From: Arthrobacter alpinus
GTDB taxonomy: Bacteria > Actinomycetota > Actinomycetes > Actinomycetales > Micrococcaceae
DNA: 64,000 bases
Reading direction: 5' to 3'
Assembly (NCBI RefSeq): GCF_001445575.1
Contig: NZ_CP013200.1
Coordinates: 434,001 to 498,000, forward strand
The translations under genes were made by a program, and so were the position numbers. Each line of letters opens with the position of its first letter. The first letter of the stretch is position 1. The notes below the pieces were generated by a model, which was not told the origin of the DNA, made no database searches, and saw only the letters and a program-made list of their open reading frames with translations. Positions 43,762-52,447 of the stretch are shown here, piece after piece.

Positions 43762-44059
43762 GAGGAAGCCTGCCGCAATACTGGAATGCTGCCGTGCTGG
43801 AATGCTGGAATGCGGCCATCCAAACGGACATTGTCCCGCTGCGACCCGCGTTCCGGCAATTCAGGCCCGCGCGGCAGCCGGACTCACCGTACTCAGCCAC
43901 ATGGATTACTGCCGCCGCAGGCGTCATCCTCGGCACCCAGGGCGCCGTCGCTTTCCTGACTGGCGCTCACTCGCCGCCCACCAGACTGGGCCACCTGACC
44001 GCCGTCGTGCTTCTGGAACTGTTCATGTGCCAGATGAGGCGAGCTGACGGTTAAAGGAC
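43762..44059. other. intergenic stretch with short GGAATGC repeats
   Basis: Nothing convincing is encoded. Three copies of TGGAATGC lie at about 43781-43813. A short frame near 43900-44054 has some hydrophobic residues (TWITAAAGVILGTQGAVAF) but no start signal or family. Confidence 0.5.
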
Positions 44060-44094
44060 AAAACCCCCGCAGCACCAGGCGCTGCGGGGGTTTT
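44060..44094. terminator. strong bidirectional terminator
   Basis: AAAACCCCCGCAGC (44060-44073) and GCTGCGGGGGTTTT (44081-44094) are a perfect 14-bp stem with a 7-nt loop and T or A runs at both ends. It serves the rightward glycosidase region and the leftward universal stress gene. Confidence 0.93.
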
Positions 44095-44109
44095 GTAAAC
44101 AGGCAGTGA

Positions 44110-44535
44110 TTAGCCGTCGGTCTTCACGATGTATACATCGCACGGAGCGTTGTGGGAAACAGCATTGGCAACCGAGCCCAGTACGCGGGCCAGGCCCTGC
44201 ATGCGGACGTTACCGACAACGATCAGTTCAGCTTCGAGCTTGGCGGCTTCTTCCAACAGAACGTCGGCCGGCTTGCCCAGAGCAGAGGAGTATTCGGTCT
44301 TGACACCGGAGATCTTCAGCTCTTCGGCAACGCGCTGTGCAACACGCTCAGCCTCATCTGCCGTGGAGAGGAACCATTCGTCGTTTCCAATGGCAACCTT
44401 TTCGGTCTTGTCTTCGCCGAACGCGGTCACAACGCGCAGGGTGCGGCCCGTAGCCTTGGCCAGCTCCGCAGCGACGCGTGCAGCCTTCATGGACGTTGCG
44501 TTGCCGTCGACGCCGACAATGATAATTCCAGCCAT
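44110..44535 (-). CDS. universal stress protein (UspA family)
   Basis: The 141-aa protein has the UspA fold: IIIVGVDGNATSMKAARVAA at the start with the Asp of the ATP-binding site, and the C-terminal motif VVGNVRMQGLARVLGSVANA with NAPCDVYIV, which matches the G-2x-G-9x-G(S) ATP-binding pattern. The family is cytosolic and helps cells survive stress, often in dimers. AAGGAAG precedes the ATG. It is monocistronic. Confidence 0.95.
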   Translation of the reverse strand: MAGIIIVGVDGNATSMKAARVAAELAKATGRTLRVVTAFGEDKTEKVAIGNDEWFLSTADEAERVAQRVAEELKISGVKTEYSSALGKPADVLLEEAAKLEAELIVVGNVRMQGLARVLGSVANAVSHNAPCDVYIVKTDG

Positions 44536-44648
44536 TTGTTTCTTCCTTAAGCTTGCTCCTGAAACACCAGCACCTTGCGCGCTGGCGCCATATCTTGAAC
44601 CCTACTTTAGCCACAAAACTGCATAAATAGGCCTAAAAGTGGGCGAAC

Positions 44649-47534
44649 TTACGCCCCTGTTACGGGAACTTTGCCAGAAACGGCGTCAGCCAGCAGCTCC
44701 AGAACATGCCGGTAGTCCTCCCCCGTAGCCCGGGTCATCCCCAACTCACACGTCCGGTTACACGATGCATGGCCGACGGCGCCCATCGCCACTACCTCCG
44801 CCGCTTGGGCCGCCGTGGCCGACTCGGTCAGTTCCGGGTGCAACATGCCCCGATCTCCGGCGAACCCGCAGCAACCCCAGTTATCGGGCACCTGGACGTC
44901 GTCCGCTACGGCCTCTGCCACCTGAACCAGCGCCGGGTTGAGTCCCATGCGCGCGGAAGAACATGTGGGGTGCAGCGCCAGTGATTCCAATCGTTCCCAC
45001 TCCCCACCCAACAACGGCAACAGCTTCTGAGCGGTAAACGCCACGGCATCTACCACGCGCAGCGGCTTCTGTCCTGGCGCCAGCACTTCACTTTCAATGG
45101 TGTGCAGCAATCCCTCTGTGCAGCTCGAGGCGTCGCAAATGACGTCCAATGCGCCATCCCGGGTGGCAGCCCGCAGCAACTTCAGGGTCTTGGCATGCAT
45201 GTCCGCCAACCCGGCCGCCATGCCTTTCGAGGACCACGGCGTCCCGCAGCACGCTTCCGAAATATCCTCCGGTACCAGCAAGTGAACCCCAGCCGCGGCA
45301 CACAGCTGCTCAAAACTCGCCTGCACCCCCGCGGAATCCTCCCCTGCCGGCCCGAACATGACGTTGACACAGGCAGGGAAATACACTGCCGCCGCTTCAC
45401 CGGCAGGCGCGGGCCGCCGTCGTGCCTTGCCTCCGGCGGGAAGCTCCTTGGAATACAGCGGCAGCGTGTCCTCGCCCAGGATCTTTCGCCCGAGTTTATT
45501 GACTGGTTGGACGACGCCGGATGGCACCTTGGCGGCCACGCTCAGGGCCAGTCCGGCCCCCTGGGTGACGGCGCCCCAGTGTTTGGCGGCCGTGCCCCAG
45601 ACTGCACTTTCCACTTTTCCTGCATCCTTGGTACGTAGATGTTTGACCAGCGTGCCGGTGTTGATGTCCACGGGACAAGCGGTTTGGCACATGCCATCCA
45701 CGGCGCAGGTGTCCACGCCCGAGTACTCATAATCCTTGGCGAGTGCATCGGCCAGTTCGGTATTGCCTGCGCGGCGGGCCGTCTCCATGTCCCGCAATGT
45801 GACAATACGTTGGCGCGGGGTCAGCGTCAGGTTCTTGCTGGGGCAGACCGGTTCGCAATAACCGCAGGAGACACAGCGGTCCACCTCGGGGTCCACCTCG
45901 GGCGGCGCAGCCTTTATATGGCGCAAGTGTGCCAGAGGATCTTGATCGAGAATGACGCCCGGGTTCAACATGCCGGCGGGGTCGAATAATTCCTTGATTC
46001 GGCGCATCACCTGGTACAGCTCATCGCCGTATTGCCGGCGCACAAACGGTGCCATGACGCGGCCTGTGCCATGTTCGGCCTTGAGTGAGCCGCCCTCGCC
46101 GAGCACCACGTCAACCATGTCTTCGGTGAAGGCCGAGTAGCGGCCCAGCTCATCCTTGCTGGCGAATTTGTCCGTCAGCATGAAGTGAATGTTCCCATCT
46201 TTGGCATGCCCAAAGATGACGGAATTAGCATAACTGTACTTATTAAAAAGAGTGTTTAATTCCAGGCAGGTGCGGGCCAGTGCGGGGACCGGAACCACCA
46301 CATCTTCCAGGAGTGCGGTGGTGCCTTGCGGACGCGCGCCAGCCACCGATGTGTACAGGCCCTTGCGCAGGTGCCATAGCTCGGCGCGAACCTTGGCGTC
46401 CGTGCTGAACTCGGCCGGTTCATCAAGTCCCAGCGATCCGGTCAGCGCCACGGCCTTCACGTTGAGATCAGCGAGTTCTTCGATGGTGCCGCTCTGGTAT
46501 TCCACCAGCAGCGCGGCGTGCTGGTCTACGGCCAGATCGCGCACCACCCCGGGAACTTGGCTCAGGCCCTGGCCGACCTTCAGAGACAGTGCATCCATCA
46601 GCTCAACCGTTGCGGCCCCGCTATCCACAAGGGCGGGCAGGGCCGTGTTGGCCGCTTCCAGGTTTTTGAACACCAGCAGCCCTGATGTGGCATAGGCCAG
46701 GCGCGGAACGGTGCGGAAAACAGCCTCGGCCACAAACCCCAGCGTTCCTTCACTGCCAATGACCAGGTGCGCCAGGATATCTACGGGATCATCGAAATCC
46801 AGCAGCGCATTAATCCCGTAACCCATGGTGTTTTTCATGGCGAACTGGCGTTCAATCGTGGCCCGTGAGGCAGAGTTGCTGCGTACTCTTTCGGCAAGCT
46901 CACCCAGCCCCTTGAAGAGCTCTGGTTCCAGATCCCGCAGGCGGGCCGAAGCATCAGCAGCCCCGGTGTCGATGACCGTGCCGCTGGGCAACACCAGCGT
47001 CAATGATTCAAGAGTTCGGTAGGCGTTGTCAGTGGTTCCGCAGGCCATGCCCGAGGAGTTATTAGCCACCACACCACCAATGGTGCAGGCGGCCTCACTG
47101 GCCGGATCCGGGCCGAACTTGCGGCCGAATCGAACCAGCCGCGCATTGAGCTCCCGTACTGTCACTCCCGGCTGAACGCGAACCCGGGCGCCGCCGTCGA
47201 GAACTTCAATGGCACGGAAATTCTTGCGCACATCAACCAAAAGTCCGCCACTGACGGCCTGTCCACTGAGGCTGGTACCCCCGGATCGCAGCGTGAGCGG
47301 CAGCCCGCGGGCGGAGCTGACGCGCATCAGGTTGGCCACTTCGCCAGCATTGGCTGGAACGGCCACAGCTTGCGGGATCAGCAGGAAGTGGGAGGCGTCG
47401 TGCGCATTGGCGTGGCGGTCAAGCGCGCCGGTCTTGGTCTGAGTTGGGCTGGCCATGGCTGCGCCCACTTCTTGCAGCAACGCTCCACCCAAAACCGTGG
47501 TATCCCCTGCAACTTCGCCTGTTTGCGCCGCCAT
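44649..47534 (-). CDS. FAD-linked D-lactate dehydrogenase with C-terminal Fe-S domain (GlcD-GlcF fusion)
   Basis: The 961-aa protein joins an FAD_binding_4 domain (about 40-230, with LTLRSGGTSLSGQAVSGGLL and GGVVANNSSGMACGTTDNAY), an FAD-oxidase C domain with GSEGTLGFVAEAVF and FGHAKDGNIHFML, and a C-terminal 4Fe-4S part with CVSCGYCEPVCPSKNLT, CAVDGMCQTACPV and two CCG-type domains. Such enzymes oxidise D-lactate or D-2-hydroxyacids and pass electrons to the quinone pool. ATG 47534 (MAAQTGEV) has AAAGGGG at good spacing; longer starts at 47582 and 47672 are not supported. A GntR-like operator is upstream. Confidence 0.92.
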   Translation of the reverse strand: MAAQTGEVAGDTTVLGGALLQEVGAAMASPTQTKTGALDRHANAHDASHFLLIPQAVAVPANAGEVANLMRVSSARGLPLTLRSGGTSLSGQAVSGGLLVDVRKNFRAIEVLDGGARVRVQPGVTVRELNARLVRFGRKFGPDPASEAACTIGGVVANNSSGMACGTTDNAYRTLESLTLVLPSGTVIDTGAADASARLRDLEPELFKGLGELAERVRSNSASRATIERQFAMKNTMGYGINALLDFDDPVDILAHLVIGSEGTLGFVAEAVFRTVPRLAYATSGLLVFKNLEAANTALPALVDSGAATVELMDALSLKVGQGLSQVPGVVRDLAVDQHAALLVEYQSGTIEELADLNVKAVALTGSLGLDEPAEFSTDAKVRAELWHLRKGLYTSVAGARPQGTTALLEDVVVPVPALARTCLELNTLFNKYSYANSVIFGHAKDGNIHFMLTDKFASKDELGRYSAFTEDMVDVVLGEGGSLKAEHGTGRVMAPFVRRQYGDELYQVMRRIKELFDPAGMLNPGVILDQDPLAHLRHIKAAPPEVDPEVDRCVSCGYCEPVCPSKNLTLTPRQRIVTLRDMETARRAGNTELADALAKDYEYSGVDTCAVDGMCQTACPVDINTGTLVKHLRTKDAGKVESAVWGTAAKHWGAVTQGAGLALSVAAKVPSGVVQPVNKLGRKILGEDTLPLYSKELPAGGKARRRPAPAGEAAAVYFPACVNVMFGPAGEDSAGVQASFEQLCAAAGVHLLVPEDISEACCGTPWSSKGMAAGLADMHAKTLKLLRAATRDGALDVICDASSCTEGLLHTIESEVLAPGQKPLRVVDAVAFTAQKLLPLLGGEWERLESLALHPTCSSARMGLNPALVQVAEAVADDVQVPDNWGCCGFAGDRGMLHPELTESATAAQAAEVVAMGAVGHASCNRTCELGMTRATGEDYRHVLELLADAVSGKVPVTGA

Positions 47535-47724
47535 CTTTGCCCCTTTGTCAGTACCTGAATCCGCAGCACTCGAAATCGCCATTCTCCATGATGGTCTGCC
47601 TGGCGCGACCGCTGCACATGTGTCCGGTGCACGCCCGCGCGTCCCACGAGTATTCCACTGTGCGAGGGTCAAATACGAGCTGCGCCACTATCCAACTAAT
47701 CGTGCTATTGACCAGGCTACTAAT

Positions 47725-47735
47725 TGGTGCCACCA
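47725..47735 (-). promoter_or_regulatory. candidate GntR/FadR-subfamily operator
   Basis: TGGTGCCACCA fits the pattern TNGTNNNACNA bound by FadR-subfamily GntR regulators such as LldR. It lies about 190 nt upstream of the D-lactate dehydrogenase start. No gntR gene is in the window. Confidence 0.35.
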
Positions 47736-47769
47736 GCCGGGGCTACCAACCGGGGTGGGGCGTGCCCCT

Positions 47770-47913
47770 CGGAGGAACTCGTGGGTTCGCGGAAGAGCAC
47801 GGAGGTGCGCGGAGGAGTTCGCGGACGTGCGCGGAGGAAACCGTGGCGGCACGCGGAGGAGTGCGCGGAGAAACTCGGGGGTTCGCGGAGGAGTTCGCGG
47901 AAGAGCGCCGCGG
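47770..47913. repeat. 11-bp-period minisatellite
   Basis: CGG(A) recurs at spacings of mostly 10 to 12 bp (mean near 11) over about 145 nt, in degenerate units such as GTGCGCGGAGG and GTTCGCGGAGG. The plus strand is purine-rich. Short ORFs that cross it are artefacts of the repeat. Confidence 0.75.
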
Positions 47914-48017
47914 CATTCGTGGCGGGCTTGAACCATGACGTTTGTCTTGACCAGGAGGCTGCTCTTGCTTCCATTCTCCTTCTAGCTCGCTTACTAGCGC
48001 TCTTCCTCGTCAGCTTT

Positions 48018-48629
48018 CTAGTTACCGTCCCAGTCATCGCCTCCGGGCCATCGCACCTCCAGGATCAAGTCGCACTCATCACGTACCGGGTCTCCATCTG
48101 GAGTGATCGCCGTGGCTGCCAGTGAACTGATGATGGGGCCGCCGCTCAACACATCTGCGGCAGTGACCTGGTAATGGCATATCCAGAACCGGTGAGTTCC
48201 CGGCAATAGAGTGCCGATGTTCAGTTCTTCTTCGCAGGGAAAGCCGGAGTACGCCAGCTCAGTCATGTCGGCGTTGCTGAACTGACGGGGCACCAACCGG
48301 ACGTCCTGAAGAACTTCTAGCCCAACATTGAGGATGCAAATGGACGCAATGACCTGTTCACCCATTGAGGCCGACGCTGTGGAGCAGGAGTTCAGCAGCT
48401 TCAGACCATGCCCATCGCCTCTGCCCGGAACCACCCCTGAGCCGTCTGGCATCTGTGACGGCCTCCTGGGCATCGGCACCCGACGGGCCAGCATCGGTGC
48501 CGACCTGGCGGGCAAGAGCCCCGGGAAGTTTGCTCGCCCGGGCGCCATCGGTGTTGCCCATCCCTCTTCCGGCGCGAAGTCGAGAGCAGCTTTACCTCGA
48601 CTGTGTCCAAAAATCTTTCCGTCCTCCAT
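48018..48629 (-). CDS. hypothetical protein with DUF11/DUF7507-like domain
   Basis: The 203-aa protein has a low-complexity first half (about 1-85, Pro/Arg/Ala-rich) and a second half that reads like one DUF11 or DUF7507 surface-protein repeat: NVGLEVLQDVRLVPRQFS then LLPGTHRFWICHYQVTAADV then ISSLAATAITPDGDP. That domain is a beta-sandwich common in extracellular proteins, but no signal peptide is seen here. ATG 48629 is preceded by GTGGAG, which lies in the 3' arm of a hairpin. Function is unknown. Confidence 0.6.
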   Translation of the reverse strand: MEDGKIFGHSRGKAALDFAPEEGWATPMAPGRANFPGLLPARSAPMLARRVPMPRRPSQMPDGSGVVPGRGDGHGLKLLNSCSTASASMGEQVIASICILNVGLEVLQDVRLVPRQFSNADMTELAYSGFPCEEELNIGTLLPGTHRFWICHYQVTAADVLSGGPIISSLAATAITPDGDPVRDECDLILEVRWPGGDDWDGN

Positions 48630-48632
48630 AGC

Positions 48633-48673
48633 CCCACTCCACTAGAGAAATAACCGTTCACTAGTGGAGAGGG
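48633..48673 (-). promoter_or_regulatory. hairpin that includes the Shine-Dalgarno of the DUF11-like gene
   Basis: In the minus-strand mRNA CCCTCTCCACTAG pairs with CTAGTGGAGTGGG over 12 of 13 positions (one T-T mismatch), with a 15-nt loop. The 3' arm contains the GTGGAG ribosome site, 7 nt before the ATG. The fold would hide the site from the ribosome. Confidence 0.6.
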
Positions 48674-48811
48674 TTCGAGCCGGTAATCATGACGCGAAAC
48701 ATCGCACGGGAATTTTCTATGCCAAGTTCACAACGCCTGCTCTGGCGACTTCGCTCGGATCAAACTCTGACACTAGAGGATCTATTACGTGAGGAAACGT
48801 GCGCCAGCACC

Positions 48812-49315
48812 TTAGGATTTGAAGTTCTTAGGCCCCTGTAGCGATTCCAGTTGAGACTTTTTGGTATCTGCCAATCGCACCAAGGTGCCGCTCGGTTCAT
48901 GAAAGAACGCCAGAACTGTCTCAGCTATGACGCACTTGGTCTGCGTGACCGGATCAAAAATGGCATAGGCAACGGTGAAGCTGGCGCCCTTGATTGCGCT
49001 GACCCACACCTGAACCACCGCAGCAATATTGCGGTAATTCAGGGGCGCCAGGTATTTGACTCGGTGTTCCACCACGAGCGCCTGTGTGTTCTGAGGAAGG
49101 TCAGAAAATATTGGTTGAGCCACCTCGACTCCGGGGAGCCCGGTGCCGGCGGGCGGGCCAAACGCGTGAACGCGCGCCTCCTCCAAAATTCGCAGCACTT
49201 CCACATTGTTGATGTGTCCGTAGGCATCCATGTCTCCCCAACGCATGGGAACATTCAGCGTCAGCCGCCGTCCGGCGTCGTGGTTCATCTCAGAATCCGT
49301 CACCATTTGTGCCAC
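48812..49315 (-). CDS. acyl-CoA thioesterase, 4HBT (hotdog) family
   Basis: The 167-aa protein has the 4-hydroxybenzoyl-CoA thioesterase-like motif VPMRWGDMDAYGHINNVEVL at about 23-42, where the Asp is the catalytic residue in this subfamily. LVVEHRVKYLAPLNYRNIAA forms the central strand. It hydrolyses acyl-CoA thioesters; the chain is unknown. A GTG at 49315 or the ATG at 49306 could be the start; neither has a clear Shine-Dalgarno. It is monocistronic. Confidence 0.85.
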   Translation of the reverse strand: MAQMVTDSEMNHDAGRRLTLNVPMRWGDMDAYGHINNVEVLRILEEARVHAFGPPAGTGLPGVEVAQPIFSDLPQNTQALVVEHRVKYLAPLNYRNIAAVVQVWVSAIKGASFTVAYAIFDPVTQTKCVIAETVLAFFHEPSGTLVRLADTKKSQLESLQGPKNFKS

Positions 49316-49439
49316 CGTTCTAGTTTTGCTCTTGCGCCATGTTCTTGGATGAGTCGGCGGCCCTGTTCAGATAATAGTGGGGAATCTGACGGCCGGGCAT
49401 TCGCGGCAAACAGTCAGAGTGGTTCGGTAACATGTGGCC

Positions 49440-49898
49440 ATGCGCGCTATCCCCTCAACCCGCCGCCGAGTGGAACTGGTCCTCGTTCCACTGGTGGCCG
49501 CCTTTTGCATGGCCTTCATCATTGGTGCCATCATCATTGATCGCGACGCCGGCCTGTGCCCCACACCGACGTGGAAAAATCAGCTCACACTCTCCCTTAC
49601 CGGCAATGTAGACGCCACCGCCGTGACCGCGTGTTCAGGGACGGACTGCGTGCCGTTGCCGCCCACTTTTGCAAAAAACGCTACCGACAGCTCCAGCCTG
49701 TTGACCCCCCAAAAGGATGGAACTTGGCTCTTCGACGTAGCAGGGACGCCTCCCAAATCCGTCAGCTTCCGGGTCTACGATCAAAGTTGGAAAGTTGTGG
49801 CCACCCAGTCAGCTGCTCTGAACTGGACGCGAGTCTCGGGTAATGAACGCTGCGGCGGACACATGGCACCCATCGGCGTGGTACTTCACGTCCCTTAG
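49440..49898 (+). CDS. hypothetical single-pass membrane protein
   Basis: The 152-aa protein has a short basic N-tail (MRAIPSTRRRVELV) and one hydrophobic segment (LVPLVAAFCMAFIIGAIIID, about 15-34), then a soluble domain with four Cys (CPTP, TACSGTDC, NERCGG), which suggests a secreted, disulfide-bonded domain held at the membrane. No named family is recognised. The ATG at 49440 is used; a GTG at 49434 is an alternative. It is divergent from the thioesterase. Confidence 0.6.
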   Translation: MRAIPSTRRRVELVLVPLVAAFCMAFIIGAIIIDRDAGLCPTPTWKNQLTLSLTGNVDATAVTACSGTDCVPLPPTFAKNATDSSSLLTPQKDGTWLFDVAGTPPKSVSFRVYDQSWKVVATQSAALNWTRVSGNERCGGHMAPIGVVLHVP

Positions 49899-49901
49899 GG
49901 C

Positions 49902-49973
49902 GTTTCCTGGGGCGCCTACCTAGAAGGTGTTTCCTTGGGTGGCTACCTGGAAGGCGGTTCCTTGGCGCCTACC
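49902..49973. repeat. 27-bp direct repeats
   Basis: Two 27-nt units (49902-49928 and 49929-49955) share the plan GTTTCCT(T/G)GG...CTACCT(A/G)GAAGG, and a third partial copy (49956-49973) overlaps the DUF456 stop codon (49969-49971). The unit is in frame in no gene. Confidence 0.75.
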
Positions 49974-50469
49974 GGTTCAGGAAGTAGATCAGCACGCCCG
50001 CAACCCACGTTCCTGCTGCGAGTGAAGCGAACCCGAACTCCGCCAGTATTCCCAGACCGGTGGCCTTAAGGGCAGCCACAGACGACGACACCGCGGGCTT
50101 GAACTCCCTCTGGCGGGCATATTCCGAGAGGAACAGGCCCACGGCGAACCCCAGCAAGAGTCCTACCACCGGGACCACGAAGAAGCCCACCACTCCGAGC
50201 AGTAGCCCAATAACCACTGACCGGCCGGGGATGGACCGTTCCTTCATGGCTTTGCCCGTCAGCACGGCACTGGATGCCATCCCCGAGGCCACGAACAACA
50301 CACCAATGCCGAAGATGATCCAGCCCAGAGGTCCGCCCACCACAATTGCCCATACCAGCAGGCTCGCAGCAATCAACAGGCTCCCGGGCAGAACCGGCAC
50401 GATCACTCCGACGGCCCCTACGGCAATGGCCAGTCCGCAAACGATGGTCCAAACGATCTGTGCATCCAT
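49969..50469 (-). CDS. DUF456-domain membrane protein
   Basis: The 166-aa protein has about 5 membrane helices and the DUF456 pattern: GAVGVIVPVLPGSLLIAASL at about 17-36, GMASSAVLTGKAMKERSIP, and VIGLLLGVVGFFVVPVVGLL with a Gly-rich repeat similar to TMEM-type small channels. The role of the family is unknown. The ATG is at 50469. It is divergent from the DUF222/HNH gene. Confidence 0.85.
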   Translation of the reverse strand: MDAQIVWTIVCGLAIAVGAVGVIVPVLPGSLLIAASLLVWAIVVGGPLGWIIFGIGVLFVASGMASSAVLTGKAMKERSIPGRSVVIGLLLGVVGFFVVPVVGLLLGFAVGLFLSEYARQREFKPAVSSSVAALKATGLGILAEFGFASLAAGTWVAGVLIYFLNR

Positions 50470-50569
50470 GCGGCAATTCTGCCATCATCTGATTCCGAAG
50501 AGAACATTTCTTAGAATCTTTTTACGAGTATCTATACCATATTCATAACGACAGGCTTATCATAGAGGT

Positions 50570-52447
50570 ATGAGTAATCCGGAGATTGTCCCCGGAGACC
50601 GGGGCAACGAAGCCACACAGGGTGTGGCCGCACTCCTTAGCGCTATTACTCTTCCTTCCATTGAACTCTTTGGCACTGACAATCTCCTTCTTGCGGACCT
50701 GCCCGACTATGTCCCGGCAACCACGCCGGAACCCCAGCCTCAATCAAGGCTGGGATTGGCCCGGGAGAACTACGATTCAACCGTTGCCGCATTGGTGGCC
50801 CTCAAACGCCTCGATGATCGCCTTTCTGCTTGTAAGGCGGCTTTGGTGGCTCGGCTTATGGGAGCAGCCGCCGTCGAGGCTCAGTTGACGTCGCTGGATA
50901 CGTGGCAGGCCGGAATCTACGAGTCCAGCGCCCACAGTGAACTCGCATTGGCCCTACAAATCCCCGAACGCACCGCCGCAACGTTGGCGCATCATTCCAC
51001 CGAACTTGTCAACAACCACCAAGCAGCGTTCCAGCAATTACAGGCAGGCACCATTTCCATCCGTCACGCATGGACCATCGTGGACGAGGTGGAAACTTTA
51101 CTTGAAACGCCCGGCATCACCGCCCCTCAAACTGCGGCATTTGAACAACGTCTATTGCGACTGGCACCCGGAACCACGGCCAACAGTTTTGCACCCAAGG
51201 CTCGGCGGGCCAGAGAAGCTACGCATCCAGAGACAATCAATACTCGCACCAAGGCTGCCCATGCCCAGCGCGCTATGACGCTAGGCCCGGGCAAGGACGG
51301 AATGTCGTGGCTAACCCTCCATGTGCCATCGATCGCTGCCGAGGGGATTTGGGTCAAATGCACCAGGACTGCCCGCACCATCAAGAATCGGCCCAATCAT
51401 GACGGAGATCCTGATGTACCGATTGAGAATCGGACGCTGACGCAACTACGGGTGGATGTTGCCGCGGCTCTTCTGCTGGGGCAGCAACCACTACCCGGGT
51501 TCACTTTGGACGTAGCCACATCTTCCGCTGATTGGCGAGGAAATGGCTCCGGCTATGCTCAGGGGCTGGTGGATGGGATTGCCGAGAATACAACCCAGGA
51601 TTACCTGGACCAGCTTGTTGCGCTCCAGTCCGACAAGCTCATTGCCGAGCCGCCGCTTCCGGAAGCTGCCGTTCTAGTCACGGTCCCCTTTCTAGGAGCG
51701 CTGGGCATCACCAACGAACCTGCGGAACTGGTGGGGTCCAGTACCTGCTCGGGGCCGGTCCCACTAGACATCGCCCGTAAACTCATGGTCAAGGCTGGTA
51801 GCTTTCTGCGAGTTCTCACCGATCCAGTCACGGGAGAACCTTTGGGTTTGCATCCGGAGAAGTATCAACTGCGGGATTCGGACAGGGCAGTATTGCGGGC
51901 CCTGACCGGCAGCTGCTACTTCCCGTGTTGCCCCAACCCGGTAATGGACACCGAAACAGACCACCTCAAGTCCTACGGCGCTGGCGGACAAACCATCTTG
52001 GAGAACCTGCGGCCCGCATGCAAAAGGCACCACACGCTCCGGCATTTCAAGGACGACAAGGACCGGCACGGAAGCTACCGCAGCATCCTAGAACCTGATC
52101 GGCACAATCTGCGCCTGCGGGGCTGGACTCCCAACCTAGATAACGAAGGGTCAGTCATTTGGACCTCGCCCTCAGGCGCAAAACATCGCGCTCCCGGCAA
52201 CGATCCCCACCCACCGAGCTATCCAACGTGGCTCGAGAAGCGCCTAGCTGACCCCACAGATCCACCCCAGTCAGAGCCAGTGCCAGCACCAGAGTCAGCA
52301 CCAGACTCAAAGTCAGCGCCACGAGCCACGTCAGACTGGGGTTCAGGGCCCAACTCAGTCCCGGGGAGACACAGGGCGGTGGCTGGAAAACCACACAGCC
52401 TCTTTGAACAGCTGATCGTCAGTTACATCAAGAACCACCGCTGCTGA
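50570..52447 (+). CDS. DUF222/HNH endonuclease-domain protein (13E12 type)
   Basis: The 625-aa protein belongs to the actinobacterial DUF222 family. The N-terminal DUF222 helical domain (about 50-380) is followed by an HNH domain: CYFPCCPNPVMDTETDHLKS then GGQTILENLRPACKRHHTLRH, with the paired Cys zinc ligands and the H...N...H residues. The tail from about 545 is Pro/Ser/Ala-rich and low-complexity (PVPAPESAPDSKSAP). Such proteins are multi-copy in Micrococcales and Mycobacterium; their biology is unclear. The upstream 100 bp is AT-rich. GAGG lies very close to the ATG at 50570. Confidence 0.9.
   Translation: MSNPEIVPGDRGNEATQGVAALLSAITLPSIELFGTDNLLLADLPDYVPATTPEPQPQSRLGLARENYDSTVAALVALKRLDDRLSACKAALVARLMGAAAVEAQLTSLDTWQAGIYESSAHSELALALQIPERTAATLAHHSTELVNNHQAAFQQLQAGTISIRHAWTIVDEVETLLETPGITAPQTAAFEQRLLRLAPGTTANSFAPKARRAREATHPETINTRTKAAHAQRAMTLGPGKDGMSWLTLHVPSIAAEGIWVKCTRTARTIKNRPNHDGDPDVPIENRTLTQLRVDVAAALLLGQQPLPGFTLDVATSSADWRGNGSGYAQGLVDGIAENTTQDYLDQLVALQSDKLIAEPPLPEAAVLVTVPFLGALGITNEPAELVGSSTCSGPVPLDIARKLMVKAGSFLRVLTDPVTGEPLGLHPEKYQLRDSDRAVLRALTGSCYFPCCPNPVMDTETDHLKSYGAGGQTILENLRPACKRHHTLRHFKDDKDRHGSYRSILEPDRHNLRLRGWTPNLDNEGSVIWTSPSGAKHRAPGNDPHPPSYPTWLEKRLADPTDPPQSEPVPAPESAPDSKSAPRATSDWGSGPNSVPGRHRAVAGKPHSLFEQLIVSYIKNHRC

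Noticed and set aside
43526..44054. ORFs of 173 and 133 codons after the frameshifted glycosidase
   Set aside because: Both mostly run in the wrong frame through the real C-terminal part of the glycosidase and then through GGAATGC repeats; no independent gene is supported.
47444..48125. Long ORFs crossing the minisatellite (for example 133 and 164 codons)
   Set aside because: Their length results from the 11-bp repeat being stop-free in several frames; the peptides are repeat translations only.
48689..48841. 50-codon rightward ORF beginning MTRNIAREFSMPSSQRLL
   Set aside because: Plausible-looking residues, but the GA-rich sequence is 17 nt before the ATG, it overlaps the thioesterase 3' end on the other strand, and no family is recognised. 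Kept only as a note.
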